A stretch of 41,176 nucleotides of DNA, from NCBI GenBank assembly GCA_019912885.1, contig JAIOHV010000102.1:1-41176 (forward strand), written 5' to 3'. The position numbers were made by a program, and so were the translations under genes. Of the stretch, positions 1-8,045 are shown one piece after another. Each line of letters begins with the position of its first letter. Within the stretch, counting starts at the first letter, position 1. A model generated the notes under the pieces. That model searched no databases, had not been told where the DNA came from, and was given only the letters and a program-made list of their open reading frames with translations. The stretch is from a bacterium. Its GTDB lineage: Bacteria > Lernaellota > Lernaellaia > JACKCT01.

Positions 1-281
1 GCAAGAAGCGCGACGACGGCCGCCGCGCCGGCGCCGCACGCCGCGGAAAACAGATGCACACGCAGGGTGAAATCGAGAAACGCGGTGAGGTACGTGAACA
101 GTTTGGCCGCGACGATGTAAACGGGAAAACCCGGCTCGTACGGCACACCCAGGTCGCGGATCGCCGCGAGGAACAGGCCGGAGTCCTGCCAGCCCACCGT
201 GCGCGGCGCGGTGATCGCATAAACCGCGAACGCCGGCACGAAGACCGACGCGGCAAGGACGATGTTGCCCCGGCGCGTCAC
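1..281 (-). CDS. DUF2723-family membrane protein, N-terminal part (cut by window edge)
   Basis: Reading the minus strand from a GTG at 281 gives an open frame to the window edge (93 codons). It starts with a basic residue pair and a hydrophobic helix, followed by a segment with the order D-S-G then L-G-V-P-Y-E-P-G-F-P-V-Y, then a helix ending in A-A-K-L-F-T-Y-L. That DSG...(H/E)PPGYP layout is typical of DUF2723 proteins, polytopic membrane proteins related to the C-type glycosyltransferase fold (PMT/ArnT-like) that use lipid-linked sugars. The frame stays open upstream of 281 through a repeat, so the start is not certain; GTG 281 is the first start codon giving a sensible N-terminus. Everything after about residue 93 lies outside the window. 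Family call is from motif layout only. Confidence 0.68.
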   Translation of the reverse strand, partial: MTRRGNIVLAASVFVPAFAVYAITAPRTVGWQDSGLFLAAIRDLGVPYEPGFPVYIVAAKLFTYLTAFLDFTLRVHLFSAACGAGAAAVVALL

Positions 282-328
282 GCGGCGGGCGCGGCCATGA
301 GAACGAGCGTCCGCCGGCGCGCGGCCAG

Positions 329-349
329 ATCCTTCGCTTCGCTCAGGAT
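329..349 (-). repeat. GA-hairpin repeat, ATCCT variant
   Basis: On the minus strand this reads ATCCT-GA-GC-GAA-GC-GA-AGGAT: a 5-bp stem, tandem G.A mismatches, two G-C pairs and a GAA loop. Same architecture as the CCGC-GA hairpins at 5741-5760 and 26457-26476, and nearly identical to the inner hairpins at 26258-26279 and 26536-26555. Confidence 0.75.
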
Positions 350-444
350 GACGTCGTCCGTCAGGATGACATTATCCGTGGAAAAACAATTCTGCGATTC
401 CATTCCCAATTCGCAATTCCCCACTCCCAATTCACATTGCGATT

Positions 445-476
445 CCATTCCGCATTCCGCACTCCGCACTCCGCAT
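445..476. repeat. Heptamer tandem array (CATTCCG/CACTCCG)
   Basis: Four 7-bp units, two CATTCCG then two CACTCCG, ending at the stop codon of the GH92 gene, which is transcribed leftward. The array is therefore directly 3' of that gene. Related CATTCCC/CAATTCC wording extends upstream to about 400. Same family as 20940-20970 and 21396-21432. Confidence 0.8.
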
Positions 477-2926
477 TATTCGAACATCTCCCCCTGGCCC
501 CAGCTCGACGGCGACGCGCCCATCACGAAACGCAGCTCGCCGCCCGCCGCGACATCCGCGTGTGCGATCCACGGCTCGGTCAGCGGCTCGTCGTTCAGCG
601 TCGCGGACTGCACGTAGATGTTGGTGTCCGACGTGTTCTCCGCGACGATCGACAGCGTCTTGCCCGGGCCAACGCGCACGTCCGCGCGCGGGAAGATCGG
701 CGAGCCGATGAAGTAATACGGCGAACACGGCGCGATCGGATACAGCCCGAGCGCGGAAAACACGTACCACGCCGAGAGCGTGCCGCCGTCGTCGTTGCCG
801 TAGATGCCGTCGGGCGTTTCGTCGTAGTGCGTCGTCATGATCCAGCGCGCCCACTTCGCCGCGAGATCGGGCCGGCCGGCCGCGCTGAAAAGATACGCCG
901 CGTGAATGTCCGGCTCGTTGCCGTGGTAGTAGTGCAGATCCGGCAGGATCATCCACACCTCGTCGAGCGTCGCCGTGAAGAAGGCGTCGAGTTCGCTGAC
1001 GAAATCGTCCACGCCGCCGAACAGATCGACAAGCCCCGGCACGTCGTGCGGCGCGTACCAGCGCCAGTGCCGTGCGTTGCCCTCCGTGTATTCCTCATAC
1101 CACAGCCACCATTCGGCAAACGGCTCGGGCGTGAAATCTCCGATCGAATCGCGCCCGCGAAAATGTTTCGTCGCCGGATCCCACAGATTCGCGTAGTTCC
1201 CCGCGCGATCCATGAACAGGTCGCGATCGGCGGTTTCGCCGAGATGATCGGCCATTTGCGCGAGGCAGAAATCGTCGTAGGCGTACTCCTGCGTCTTCGA
1301 TACGGAGCCGCTCGTCACATCCGACGGCACCCAGCCAAGCAGCATGTATTCGTCAAGCCCGCTGCGCCCGCCGTACGGCACATCGCCGACCGCGTGCAAG
1401 CGCAGGCCGTCGTACGCCTCCTGCACATCGAAACCGTCGATGCCCTTCACGAGCGCCTCCGCGATGACCGAATCGGAGTGCGTTCCGATCATGCTGCCCG
1501 CGTCGCCAAGGCCCGCGGCCCAGCGCGGATACGAGCCGCCCTCGTCGTTCATCGCCATGAGCGAGTGCACGAAATCGAGCGCGATCTCCGGGCGCAAAAG
1601 CGCCATCGCCGGATGCAGCGTGCGGTACGTGTCCCACAGCGAGAAGTCGGTGTAGTACGTAAAGCCCGTCGCGGTGTGCACCGCGCGATCGAAGCCGCGA
1701 TATTCGCCGCCCTCTTCCGTGAACGATGTCGGCAGCACGTAGAGATGGTAGAGCGCGGTGTAGAAGACCGTGCGCGTCACGTCGTCGCCGCCGTACACGA
1801 TGACGTCGGAAAGGATGTCGTTCCACGCATCGACCGCGTCACTCTCCGTGCCGTCGAAATCGAAAAGAGTCATCTGCGCGTTAAGGTTTTCGCGCGCCTT
1901 TTCGACGCTGATAAACGAGATGCCGACCTTCGCGGTCACGCTCGTCGTGCCCGGAGCGAATCCGACGTACGCGCCGCAGTCCGCGCCGGATTCCGTCGTG
2001 CCGCCCGGATCGCGCACATCATTGGCGAACGTGCCGTGGCTTGCGATCGTCTCCGAGAAACGCACGACGAAATACGTCGGCAGCCCGTCGGTGCGCCCGG
2101 TGAATCCCTGGCGCATGTCGGTCATGCCGAAAACCTCGCCCGCGCCGGTGTCGATGGTGATCTCCGCCTCGCCGGTCGCGGACGGGTCGTTCGCGAAGGT
2201 CGCGTCGATGACGACGTGCGGATCGCCGCCGCCGGTGGGGAACGTGTAGCGGTGCACGCCCGCGTTAATCGTGCTCGTCAACTCGACGTCGATGCCGAAC
2301 CGTTCGAGCGTCACCTTATAGTAGCCCGGCCGCGCGACCTCCGTGGCGTGGTCGTATTTCGAGCGATAGCCCGCGTCGGTGATGCGTTCGTCGGAAATGC
2401 CGAGAACGGGCATGAGGTTCACGTTCGCCAGGTCCGTGACGCCGGTGCCCGGCAGGTGCGTGTGCGAGAAGCCGCGAATCCAGCCGTCGTAATAGTAATA
2501 CCCGCCGGCGTGCATCTTCGTGATGATGAGGTCGTTGATCGACGTGTCCGGTCCGAGTTTCACCGGTGCGTTCGGCAGCATCGGCCCAGGATTCAACGCG
2601 CCCATGCCGTAGATCCATCCGCCCGTGCCGATCAGCGGATCGACGTACTGTGCGGGATTGTCGACGGGCAGGTCGTCGTCCAGGTCGTCGTCGAAATCGT
2701 CGTCATCGCTCGTATCGTCGTCATCGGCGGATGTGTCGTCATCGTCGTCGTCGTCGTCATCGTCGTCGCCGGTGTCGTCGTCCGCGTCGTCGTCGGCGGC
2801 GGTGTCGTCGTCATCCGCGGACGTGTCGTCGTCATCGTCGTCGCCGCACGAGCAGCCGCCGGAAAACGCGAGCGCGAACGCGAGCAGCGCGAGGAACACG
2901 ATGGACCGAATGGACTTGATGGACAT
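476..2926 (-). CDS. GH92 family alpha-1,2-mannosidase, lipoprotein
   Basis: 816-residue exported glycosidase. ATG 2926 is chosen because AGGA lies about 10 nt upstream and it opens a lipoprotein signal (hydrophobic residues 10-22, S-G-G-C with Cys25 as lipidation site); the frame is open further upstream but only through repeat DNA. Residues 27-90 are an Asp-rich spacer. The catalytic module starts near 95 with Y-V-D-P-L-I-G-T-G-G and contains G-F-S-H-T-H-L-P-G-T-G, GNEPDIH near 669, and GNDDGG-LSAWYVFSALG near 710, which are hallmarks of GH92 (calcium-dependent inverting exo-alpha-mannosidases); the conserved Asp pair in GNDD is the proposed base region. The C-terminus has the family's Y-F-I-G-S-P-I-F segment. 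Expected on the cell surface or in the periplasm, trimming mannose glycans. The first residues (MSIKSIRSI) are encoded by a 9-bp tandem repeat. Family call firm; substrate inferred. Confidence 0.93.
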   Translation of the reverse strand: MSIKSIRSIVFLALLAFALAFSGGCSCGDDDDDDTSADDDDTAADDDADDDTGDDDDDDDDDDDTSADDDDTSDDDDFDDDLDDDLPVDNPAQYVDPLIGTGGWIYGMGALNPGPMLPNAPVKLGPDTSINDLIITKMHAGGYYYYDGWIRGFSHTHLPGTGVTDLANVNLMPVLGISDERITDAGYRSKYDHATEVARPGYYKVTLERFGIDVELTSTINAGVHRYTFPTGGGDPHVVIDATFANDPSATGEAEITIDTGAGEVFGMTDMRQGFTGRTDGLPTYFVVRFSETIASHGTFANDVRDPGGTTESGADCGAYVGFAPGTTSVTAKVGISFISVEKARENLNAQMTLFDFDGTESDAVDAWNDILSDVIVYGGDDVTRTVFYTALYHLYVLPTSFTEEGGEYRGFDRAVHTATGFTYYTDFSLWDTYRTLHPAMALLRPEIALDFVHSLMAMNDEGGSYPRWAAGLGDAGSMIGTHSDSVIAEALVKGIDGFDVQEAYDGLRLHAVGDVPYGGRSGLDEYMLLGWVPSDVTSGSVSKTQEYAYDDFCLAQMADHLGETADRDLFMDRAGNYANLWDPATKHFRGRDSIGDFTPEPFAEWWLWYEEYTEGNARHWRWYAPHDVPGLVDLFGGVDDFVSELDAFFTATLDEVWMILPDLHYYHGNEPDIHAAYLFSAAGRPDLAAKWARWIMTTHYDETPDGIYGNDDGGTLSAWYVFSALGLYPIAPCSPYYFIGSPIFPRADVRVGPGKTLSIVAENTSDTNIYVQSATLNDEPLTEPWIAHADVAAGGELRFVMGASPSSWGQGEMFE

Positions 2927-2934
2927 TATGGACA
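2901..2934. repeat. ATGGACNNN nonamer array overlapping the GH92 start
   Basis: Four 9-bp units ATGGAC followed by CGA, TTG, ATT and AAT. Read on the minus strand it supplies the GH92 start codon and its first nine codons (Ser-Ile-Xaa repeats). One of the few copies placed at a gene start rather than after a stop. Confidence 0.85.
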
Positions 2935-2982
2935 ATTCCTCTGTCGCGCTTTGGATTGACGGAACCCCGGCATGGGGCGGTA

Positions 2983-3106
2983 TCGACCGCGCACTCCGCT
3001 GCGCTTCCCTCGGCGGCCGCTCGGGACTTGCGGCCCTGAAAAGAAGCTCCACGTTCGGCGTTGCCGACCGCGCACTCCGCTGCGCTGCGTTTGCGGCTCG
3101 GACATC
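2983..3106 (-). repeat. Two copies of a GC-rich repeat related to the 70-bp repeat at the window end
   Basis: Copies at about 2983-3037 and 3061-3106 share CGACCGCGCACTCCG followed by a variable stretch and TTGCGGC...GACATC. The reverse complement matches the 70-bp unit at 40990-41176. The second copy runs up to the ceramidase stop codon at 3105-3107. The remaining sequence between the GH92 start and 3105 holds no gene. Confidence 0.65.
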
Positions 3107-5777
3107 AGTCCAGCGCGATCGGCGCAAGCGCGTTCGCGTTGGCGTTGCCGTCCGCGTCCGTCGCGTCGCCGGCGCGAATCTCGACCGTCGCGTCCGCGTA
3201 CGAATCCGCAAGGAACGATCCTTCAAAGTGCCCGTCGGAGACAAAGTCGAGCGTCACCTCCTGCTCGCTTTCGTCGGCGAATACGACCGTCGCGACGATC
3301 TCGCCGCCCGTCACCGGGGCGTTTTCGTTCGCAGCCACGGCCGCGTTACGAACGCGGTATCCCGTCGCGGGCGGCCAGAATAGCCCCGCCGCGATCGTCA
3401 CCGCGTTGCCGTCCGGCGTCGCGGCGAGCGCACCCGCGATGAGGTTTCCCGCGGACTCGATTTCAAATCCGGAGGAAATGACTTCATACGGCTCGTATTG
3501 CGCGCCGTCGAACGAGCGGCCGTTCGCGCGGATGCGATACGTCCCCGCCGGTGTGTCGGCGAGCGTCTCCCAAACGAAGCGGTAGCGGTGTTCGCGCTCG
3601 TTCGGATATTTCGTCGCATTGTAATCCGGCACGGGCGTGTAGTGCAGGAACGTATCCGTCGTGGCGTCCGTGATCGCCTCGCCGGTCGCGATCGTCGCGG
3701 CGATCCACGCGCCGCCGTCCCATCGCTCGACGGCGACGCGGTGCGGATCGACCGTGGTGTAGCCCCCGCGGAAGCCGAACTCGACCGTGTCGAATCGCGC
3801 GTACGACGCTGCGACGTCCGTCACGATCGTGCCCGGGCTTGTCCCCGGCTCCGGATCCAGCGGCACGATGGACGGCGGCCACGGATGCCGTTGTTGATCC
3901 GGCGCGCCCGTCGCGTTGTCCTCGCGCGTGGGCGTGAGCAACTGGCCGACGAGCGCCGTGCTGCGGCCGGCGAGGAAATCGCCGTATTTCGGACCCCACG
4001 CGCTCATCGACGTTTCGTACCCGCCCTGCAGCCAGTCCCACTCCGTGAGCAGATACATCTGATAGCCGTTCGCGTAGCCGAATGTCGCGTGCCCTTCGAT
4101 CGTCGCGTCCGCCGCAAGGATCGGCGCCATGTCCTCGCGCATCTTCTTCGACAAAAAACTGCCAAGCTCGCCCGGCATGAACGAAAGCACCGTCGAGCCG
4201 AGTCGCACGTGCCCGATCTGCGTCGATTTCATGAACCACGTCAAAGGCTCAAGGAAATCGAACACCGGAATCAGGCACCCGTAGTAGCCCTCGAGAAGCT
4301 GCGTCTCCAGGTTGTTGCAGTCGCTGATCGAGCCGTGCTGCGCCTCGTAGTCCGTCAGAAATTCGCCGCACATAAAACCGCCGTTGTCGAACGGCTCCCA
4401 GTTCCCCGTGAAGCGCGAGACGTGCCCGAACTCGTCGTCCGCGTAGGCGATCGTGTCGCGGTTCACCTCGACGCGCTCGGTGATCATCTCGAGCGGGATG
4501 TCGTCCGTCGTGACAAGCCCGTCCCACACCTCGCGAAGCGGCGGGCCGATGCGACGCGAATACGAGTCGAACTGCGCGAAATCGCCGTAGCCCCACGGCG
4601 GCGTCGGCGAAACATCGCCCGCCGGTCCGTTCAAAAAGATGACCGGCACGTACGTGTCGAACGTGCGTTCGAGCCCGCGCTCGAGCGCGCCCGGCGCGTC
4701 GTTGTGAAGGATCGTCCCGCCGACGAAAGTCCCGTGCATGGCGTAATTCACGAGCGCCGCGAGCGGCTCGCCGTTCGCGCGCTCGATGCGCGAAAGGAAC
4801 AGGAAATCTTCCTTGTAGCTCGGCGGCCCGTTTTCGCAGCGGCGATCGCGCGAAAATCCGTTGCCGGGATCCCACCCCTCGATGACGGCCGCGCCGATCT
4901 TCGCCGGCGCAAGATCGTCCATCGCGGCGATCACCGCGTCGGCGACGCTCGCGGCCATGAGCTGCGTGATCGGCTCGTCGTACAGATCCGCGCCGGCGAT
5001 CGAAAATGGCGCGGGCAGCGGATAGAAATGCCCCGGCCCGCTGTGCGTGTGCGTGCCGGAAAGCAGGAACCGCTCGGACAGGTCGATGCCCGTGCGTTCG
5101 CAAACCTGATCGGTGACGGCGGTGTGCAGCACCTCGGAGACGAACACCGTGGGCAGCCGCGCGAACACCACGCGCTCCTGCCCGTTGTCGAGCGCGACGG
5201 CCTTCACGTTCGGCCGCTCGAGGTATCCCGACGAGCCGCCGAGCACCTGCTGCAGCGGATGCTTCTCCCCGCCGCGCGCCCCGTAGCCCGCGAGGCTGAT
5301 GCCGATCGGCGAATAGAAATCGCCGACCGCAACGCCCGCCTTCAAGGGCGCGCGCGCGCCGCCTCCCGGCGCGACGCACAGCACCGGGTCCGTATCGTCG
5401 TCGTCGGCATCGTCGTCGGCGCTGTCGTCATCCGCGGAATCGTCATCGGCGGCATCATCGTCGTCGTCGTCGTCCGCCGCGTCGTCATCATCCGCGTCAT
5501 CGTCGGCCAACGTATCGTCGTCGGCCGCATCGTCGTCGGCCGCGTCGTCGTCATCGATGCCATCATCGTCGCCCGCGCCGCCCCGCGGCACGTTGTAACC
5601 GGCGCTCGCGGTGTCTTGCTCATCGGCCCCGCCGCACGAACAGCCCGCGAACGCAAACGCCATCGCAAATATCAGTGCCGCGAGCGCCAGCGAGCGGTCA
5701 CGTGTCCCCGCCCCTCCGCGCGTCTTCCGCGCGGTCAGAGCCGCGACCGTCAGGGAGCGGGTGGTTGGCATCGGCAT
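3105..5777 (-). CDS. Neutral/alkaline ceramidase-family lipoprotein with Asp-rich spacer
   Basis: 890 residues from ATG 5777, preferred because AAGGAAG lies 9 nt upstream; an in-frame ATG at 5855 would add 26 residues made of repeat DNA. A hydrophobic stretch ends in F-A-F-A-G-C, a lipobox with Cys47, followed by C-G-G and a ~60-residue Asp-rich spacer. The core has the neutral ceramidase landmarks: GTHTHSGPG and M-H-G-T (zinc ligands) and G-D-V-S-P, whose Ser is the nucleophile in characterised bacterial enzymes. The C-terminal ~170 residues resemble the immunoglobulin-like ceramidase tail (DTPAGTYRIR). It should hydrolyse the amide bond of ceramide-like lipids outside the inner membrane. 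Residues 1-46 are built from repeats (5678-5823). Same strand as GH92 but 178 bp away. Activity is inferred; all key motifs are present. Confidence 0.85.
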   Translation of the reverse strand: MPMPTTRSLTVAALTARKTRGGAGTRDRSLALAALIFAMAFAFAGCSCGGADEQDTASAGYNVPRGGAGDDDGIDDDDAADDDAADDDTLADDDADDDDAADDDDDDDAADDDSADDDSADDDADDDDTDPVLCVAPGGGARAPLKAGVAVGDFYSPIGISLAGYGARGGEKHPLQQVLGGSSGYLERPNVKAVALDNGQERVVFARLPTVFVSEVLHTAVTDQVCERTGIDLSERFLLSGTHTHSGPGHFYPLPAPFSIAGADLYDEPITQLMAASVADAVIAAMDDLAPAKIGAAVIEGWDPGNGFSRDRRCENGPPSYKEDFLFLSRIERANGEPLAALVNYAMHGTFVGGTILHNDAPGALERGLERTFDTYVPVIFLNGPAGDVSPTPPWGYGDFAQFDSYSRRIGPPLREVWDGLVTTDDIPLEMITERVEVNRDTIAYADDEFGHVSRFTGNWEPFDNGGFMCGEFLTDYEAQHGSISDCNNLETQLLEGYYGCLIPVFDFLEPLTWFMKSTQIGHVRLGSTVLSFMPGELGSFLSKKMREDMAPILAADATIEGHATFGYANGYQMYLLTEWDWLQGGYETSMSAWGPKYGDFLAGRSTALVGQLLTPTREDNATGAPDQQRHPWPPSIVPLDPEPGTSPGTIVTDVAASYARFDTVEFGFRGGYTTVDPHRVAVERWDGGAWIAATIATGEAITDATTDTFLHYTPVPDYNATKYPNEREHRYRFVWETLADTPAGTYRIRANGRSFDGAQYEPYEVISSGFEIESAGNLIAGALAATPDGNAVTIAAGLFWPPATGYRVRNAAVAANENAPVTGGEIVATVVFADESEQEVTLDFVSDGHFEGSFLADSYADATVEIRAGDATDADGNANANALAPIALD

Positions 5778-5823
5778 TCCGCGTGTCTTCCTTGCGGTCA
5801 GAGCCGCGAGCGCCAGCGAGCGG
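5678..5823 (+). repeat. Three GA-hairpin repeats inside the ceramidase N-terminus
   Basis: Copies at 5678-5697 and 5804-5823 read CCGC-GA-GC-GCCA-GC-GA-GCGG; the copy at 5741-5760 reads CCGC-GA-CC-GTCA-GG-GA-GCGG. The inner 2-bp pair changes from GC/GC to CC/GG on both sides, so pairing is kept. Intervening DNA (GCGTGTCTTCC...GCGGTCAGAG) is also duplicated. On the minus strand they encode the S-L-A/T-L/V-A-A-L hydrophobic segments of the signal region. Confidence 0.85.
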
Positions 5824-6000
5824 TCACGTCCTGCCGGCAATTCGCTTGTCTTCATGGTTGCTCTTTTACGGCGCGGCCGAAAACGCGCAATGGCGCGACG
5901 AAAATCCCCGCGGCCCGTCAGCCGCTCCCCTCCCCCTGAACCGGACTCGCGAGGGGGCGGATTTTACGCGAGCGCGCCGCCGCTTACAACGCGTTATGCC

Positions 6001-6151
6001 CCTGGGACCGCGGGCGGCTCGCCCGCTTCGTTCGCGCCCCGGAAGAACGTTCGCACAACGCTCCGCCATCCCGACGCGCCCCCAAATCCCCTGCGACTAG
6101 TCTCCCCGACGCGGCCGCTCCCTGGGACCGCAGGTGTCCTCACCTGCTTCG
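6001..6151 (+). repeat. Pair of CCTGGGA hairpin repeats with spacer (BIME-like)
   Basis: Copy 6001-6030 is CCTGGGACC followed by GCGGGCG-GCT-CGCCCGC and TTCG. Copy 6121-6151 is CCTGGGACC followed by GCAGGTG-TCCT-CACCTGC and TTCG. The spacer carries CCCGACGCGCCCCCAAAT, which recurs at 12129-12270 and near 39271-39292. The block fills most of the 413-bp gap between the two ceramidase-family genes; the rest of the gap (5778-6000) holds repeat DNA and a CCCCCT/AGGGGG hairpin near 5931-5956 but no gene. Confidence 0.8.
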
Positions 6152-6183
6152 AAAAAACACACCCTTCCCCGGCGCGCCTCCGC

Positions 6184-6203
6184 CCGCTCCCTAACGGTCG
6201 CGG
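6184..6203 (-). repeat. GA-hairpin repeat carrying a stop codon
   Basis: Minus strand: CCGC-GA-CC-GTTA-GG-GA-GCGG. The loop plus the next G supply the TAG stop (6191-6193) of the ceramidase-like gene; most other copies have GTCA here. Confidence 0.85.
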
Positions 6204-8038
6204 CTCTGATCCGCTGGCCGGTCGCGCTCCGCCTTCAACAACTCCACCAGCCCGCCGACGAGGCGCTCTTCCATGAGGCGGCTTGCCGTGTTGCTTTCCT
6301 CGTAGTGCGGGTTCGACGACGAATCGAAGCAGATCCACCACGCCGAAAACGGCGGGACCCACAAGTCGTGCGGCGGGTCGAAATCCGACGCCGGGATCAC
6401 GTACCCCATATCGCTTTGCGCCAGGCCAATGACGGCGGGATACCGCCGCGTCGCGAGCTTTTTCAGCGGCGGGTACATCAGCTTGTAGTCCGCGCCCGCC
6501 GCGTGATGTTTTGCGTCATTCGGGAAATAGCGCGGCACGTTCGTATCGAAATCCGCGGGTTTGCCAAGCGAGATCTCGCCGACCACCTCCGCGGGGATGT
6601 TGATGAGCTGCGCCGGGCCGATGTTGACGACGCTGACCTCCGTCCGGAGATTCCGCCCCTTCGGGATGTCCACCCCCGGAACGCACACGCCCTTCGCGCA
6701 ATGCCCCGTGCGCGCGTCCGGCCGCCCCTTATCGTCGTACATCGTGCCGCGATGCCGCCCCAGGATGCCGAGCCCCGCCACCAGGCGGAACAGCGGATTA
6801 TCGAGCGGCAGCAGCACGTCCTTGCGGCGAAACGACACGTCCGGCCGATCCGCCGCGCGCGCATCCGCGAGCGACGCCAGCGCCGCCTTCGCCATCTCGC
6901 GCCCCTGGATCGGCGCCATGCGGAAATCCGGCGGGATCTTGATCGCCTCGGGCACGCTCGCCGGGTCGGCGCTCGCGGGATATTCCGGATGCGCCTCCGG
7001 ATCCCAGATCTTCGTGCTGATGTTCGTCACCATCGCGCCGAGCGCGCCGGAAAAATAAAGCGGCACGCCGCCACGTTTTTCGCGCACGTGGTTTCGCACC
7101 CAACCCGGAAACCCCGGCGTGATGATGTGCCCCCACGCCGCCCGCGTCTCGGCCGGGATCGCGTCCAGGTCGTCGATCAGCGTGTATTTCGGATCGGCGA
7201 AAAGCAGCACCGACTCCGGGTGGCAGTTGCCCTGGATCAGCGTGGCGATCGGCTTCCCGTCCGCGCCGTCCAGCGCGATCGTCAACAGCTCGTCGTCAAT
7301 GATCTTCGGCTCGCGCTCGTCGGTCATGCCGAACGAAAAATGCGACTTGCCGACGCGCAGCGTCGCCGGCTTCAGATTCGCCGCCGCTTGCTCGACGAGC
7401 ATCGCCGTCGTTTTCGCCATGCGGTCGAACCACACCGCGTTGACGCCGCTTTCGATCGACGCGCCCTCGAACAGCGCCGCGAGGATCGGCCCCGCGCCCA
7501 CCACGCCGAGTGACGCGATGCCGAGCGTGTCGGGGCCCATGTGGTTGTGCGTCGGCGCGACGACCACATGGTCGACGCGCGCGCTCGGGCCGATCATTGC
7601 GCGAATCGCGTCCGTGTCGTGTTGCAGCAGCAGATACAGATCGCTCGACACGTACCCCACGCGCACGCCCGTGTCCGGGTCCTCGACGACGAGCGCCGAC
7701 GCATAAAGCGGCGCGTGCACGTGCGTCGCCGCGCCGTTGCCATTGCCGACAAAGATCGTGCCTTCCTCGAACTCGACGACCCGCTCGCCGATGTCGTACG
7801 CCTTTTTCGGATCGCCCCCGTCGTGCACGCCGTTGCCGTTGGCGTCCACGAAAGTCCTGATGCGCGGGGTGATGTCGGCCTCGGCCGCTCCGGCGCGAAA
7901 AACGCCCGTGCCGCGCGGCGCGGCGTCGTGATCGATGGTGACGACTTGGCCCTTCAGTTGTCCGAAATCGCTCGCCCGCGCGCCGCAAGGAACGATCAAC
8001 GCAAGGGCGATCGCGGCGATGCCAAGGAAACGCCTCAC
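6191..8038 (-). CDS. Secreted ceramidase-fold protein lacking the ceramidase nucleophile motif
   Basis: 615 residues from GTG 8038, 7 nt after the desaturase stop, so the two genes form one transcription unit. Residues 1-22 are a Sec signal ending A-R-A before S-D. The N-terminal half follows the neutral ceramidase fold (A-D-I-T-P early, then A-P-T-H-N-H-M-G-P in place of GTHTHSGPG, and a later N-C-H-P). Where true ceramidases have G-D-V-S-P this protein has S-G-A-L-G-A-M-V-T-N, so the Ser nucleophile appears lost. An insert D-A-N-G-N-G-V-H-D-G-G-D (about residues 53-65) looks like a calcium-binding loop. Probably a periplasmic or secreted metal-dependent hydrolase of lipid or amide substrates; exact substrate unknown. 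The last residues and the stop codon come from a GA-hairpin repeat. Confidence 0.75.
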   Translation of the reverse strand: MRRFLGIAAIALALIVPCGARASDFGQLKGQVVTIDHDAAPRGTGVFRAGAAEADITPRIRTFVDANGNGVHDGGDPKKAYDIGERVVEFEEGTIFVGNGNGAATHVHAPLYASALVVEDPDTGVRVGYVSSDLYLLLQHDTDAIRAMIGPSARVDHVVVAPTHNHMGPDTLGIASLGVVGAGPILAALFEGASIESGVNAVWFDRMAKTTAMLVEQAAANLKPATLRVGKSHFSFGMTDEREPKIIDDELLTIALDGADGKPIATLIQGNCHPESVLLFADPKYTLIDDLDAIPAETRAAWGHIITPGFPGWVRNHVREKRGGVPLYFSGALGAMVTNISTKIWDPEAHPEYPASADPASVPEAIKIPPDFRMAPIQGREMAKAALASLADARAADRPDVSFRRKDVLLPLDNPLFRLVAGLGILGRHRGTMYDDKGRPDARTGHCAKGVCVPGVDIPKGRNLRTEVSVVNIGPAQLINIPAEVVGEISLGKPADFDTNVPRYFPNDAKHHAAGADYKLMYPPLKKLATRRYPAVIGLAQSDMGYVIPASDFDPPHDLWVPPFSAWWICFDSSSNPHYEESNTASRLMEERLVGGLVELLKAERDRPADQSRDR

Positions 8039-8045
8039 GCGTCGA

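Noticed and set aside
437-2959. 840-codon plus-strand open frame opposite GH92
   Set aside because: Antisense shadow of a GC-rich gene; Arg/Val/Ala-rich product with no domain, while the minus frame has GH92 motifs.
3498-5939. 813-codon plus-strand open frame opposite the ceramidase
   Set aside because: Shadow frame with low-complexity Arg-rich product; ceramidase motifs are on the other strand.
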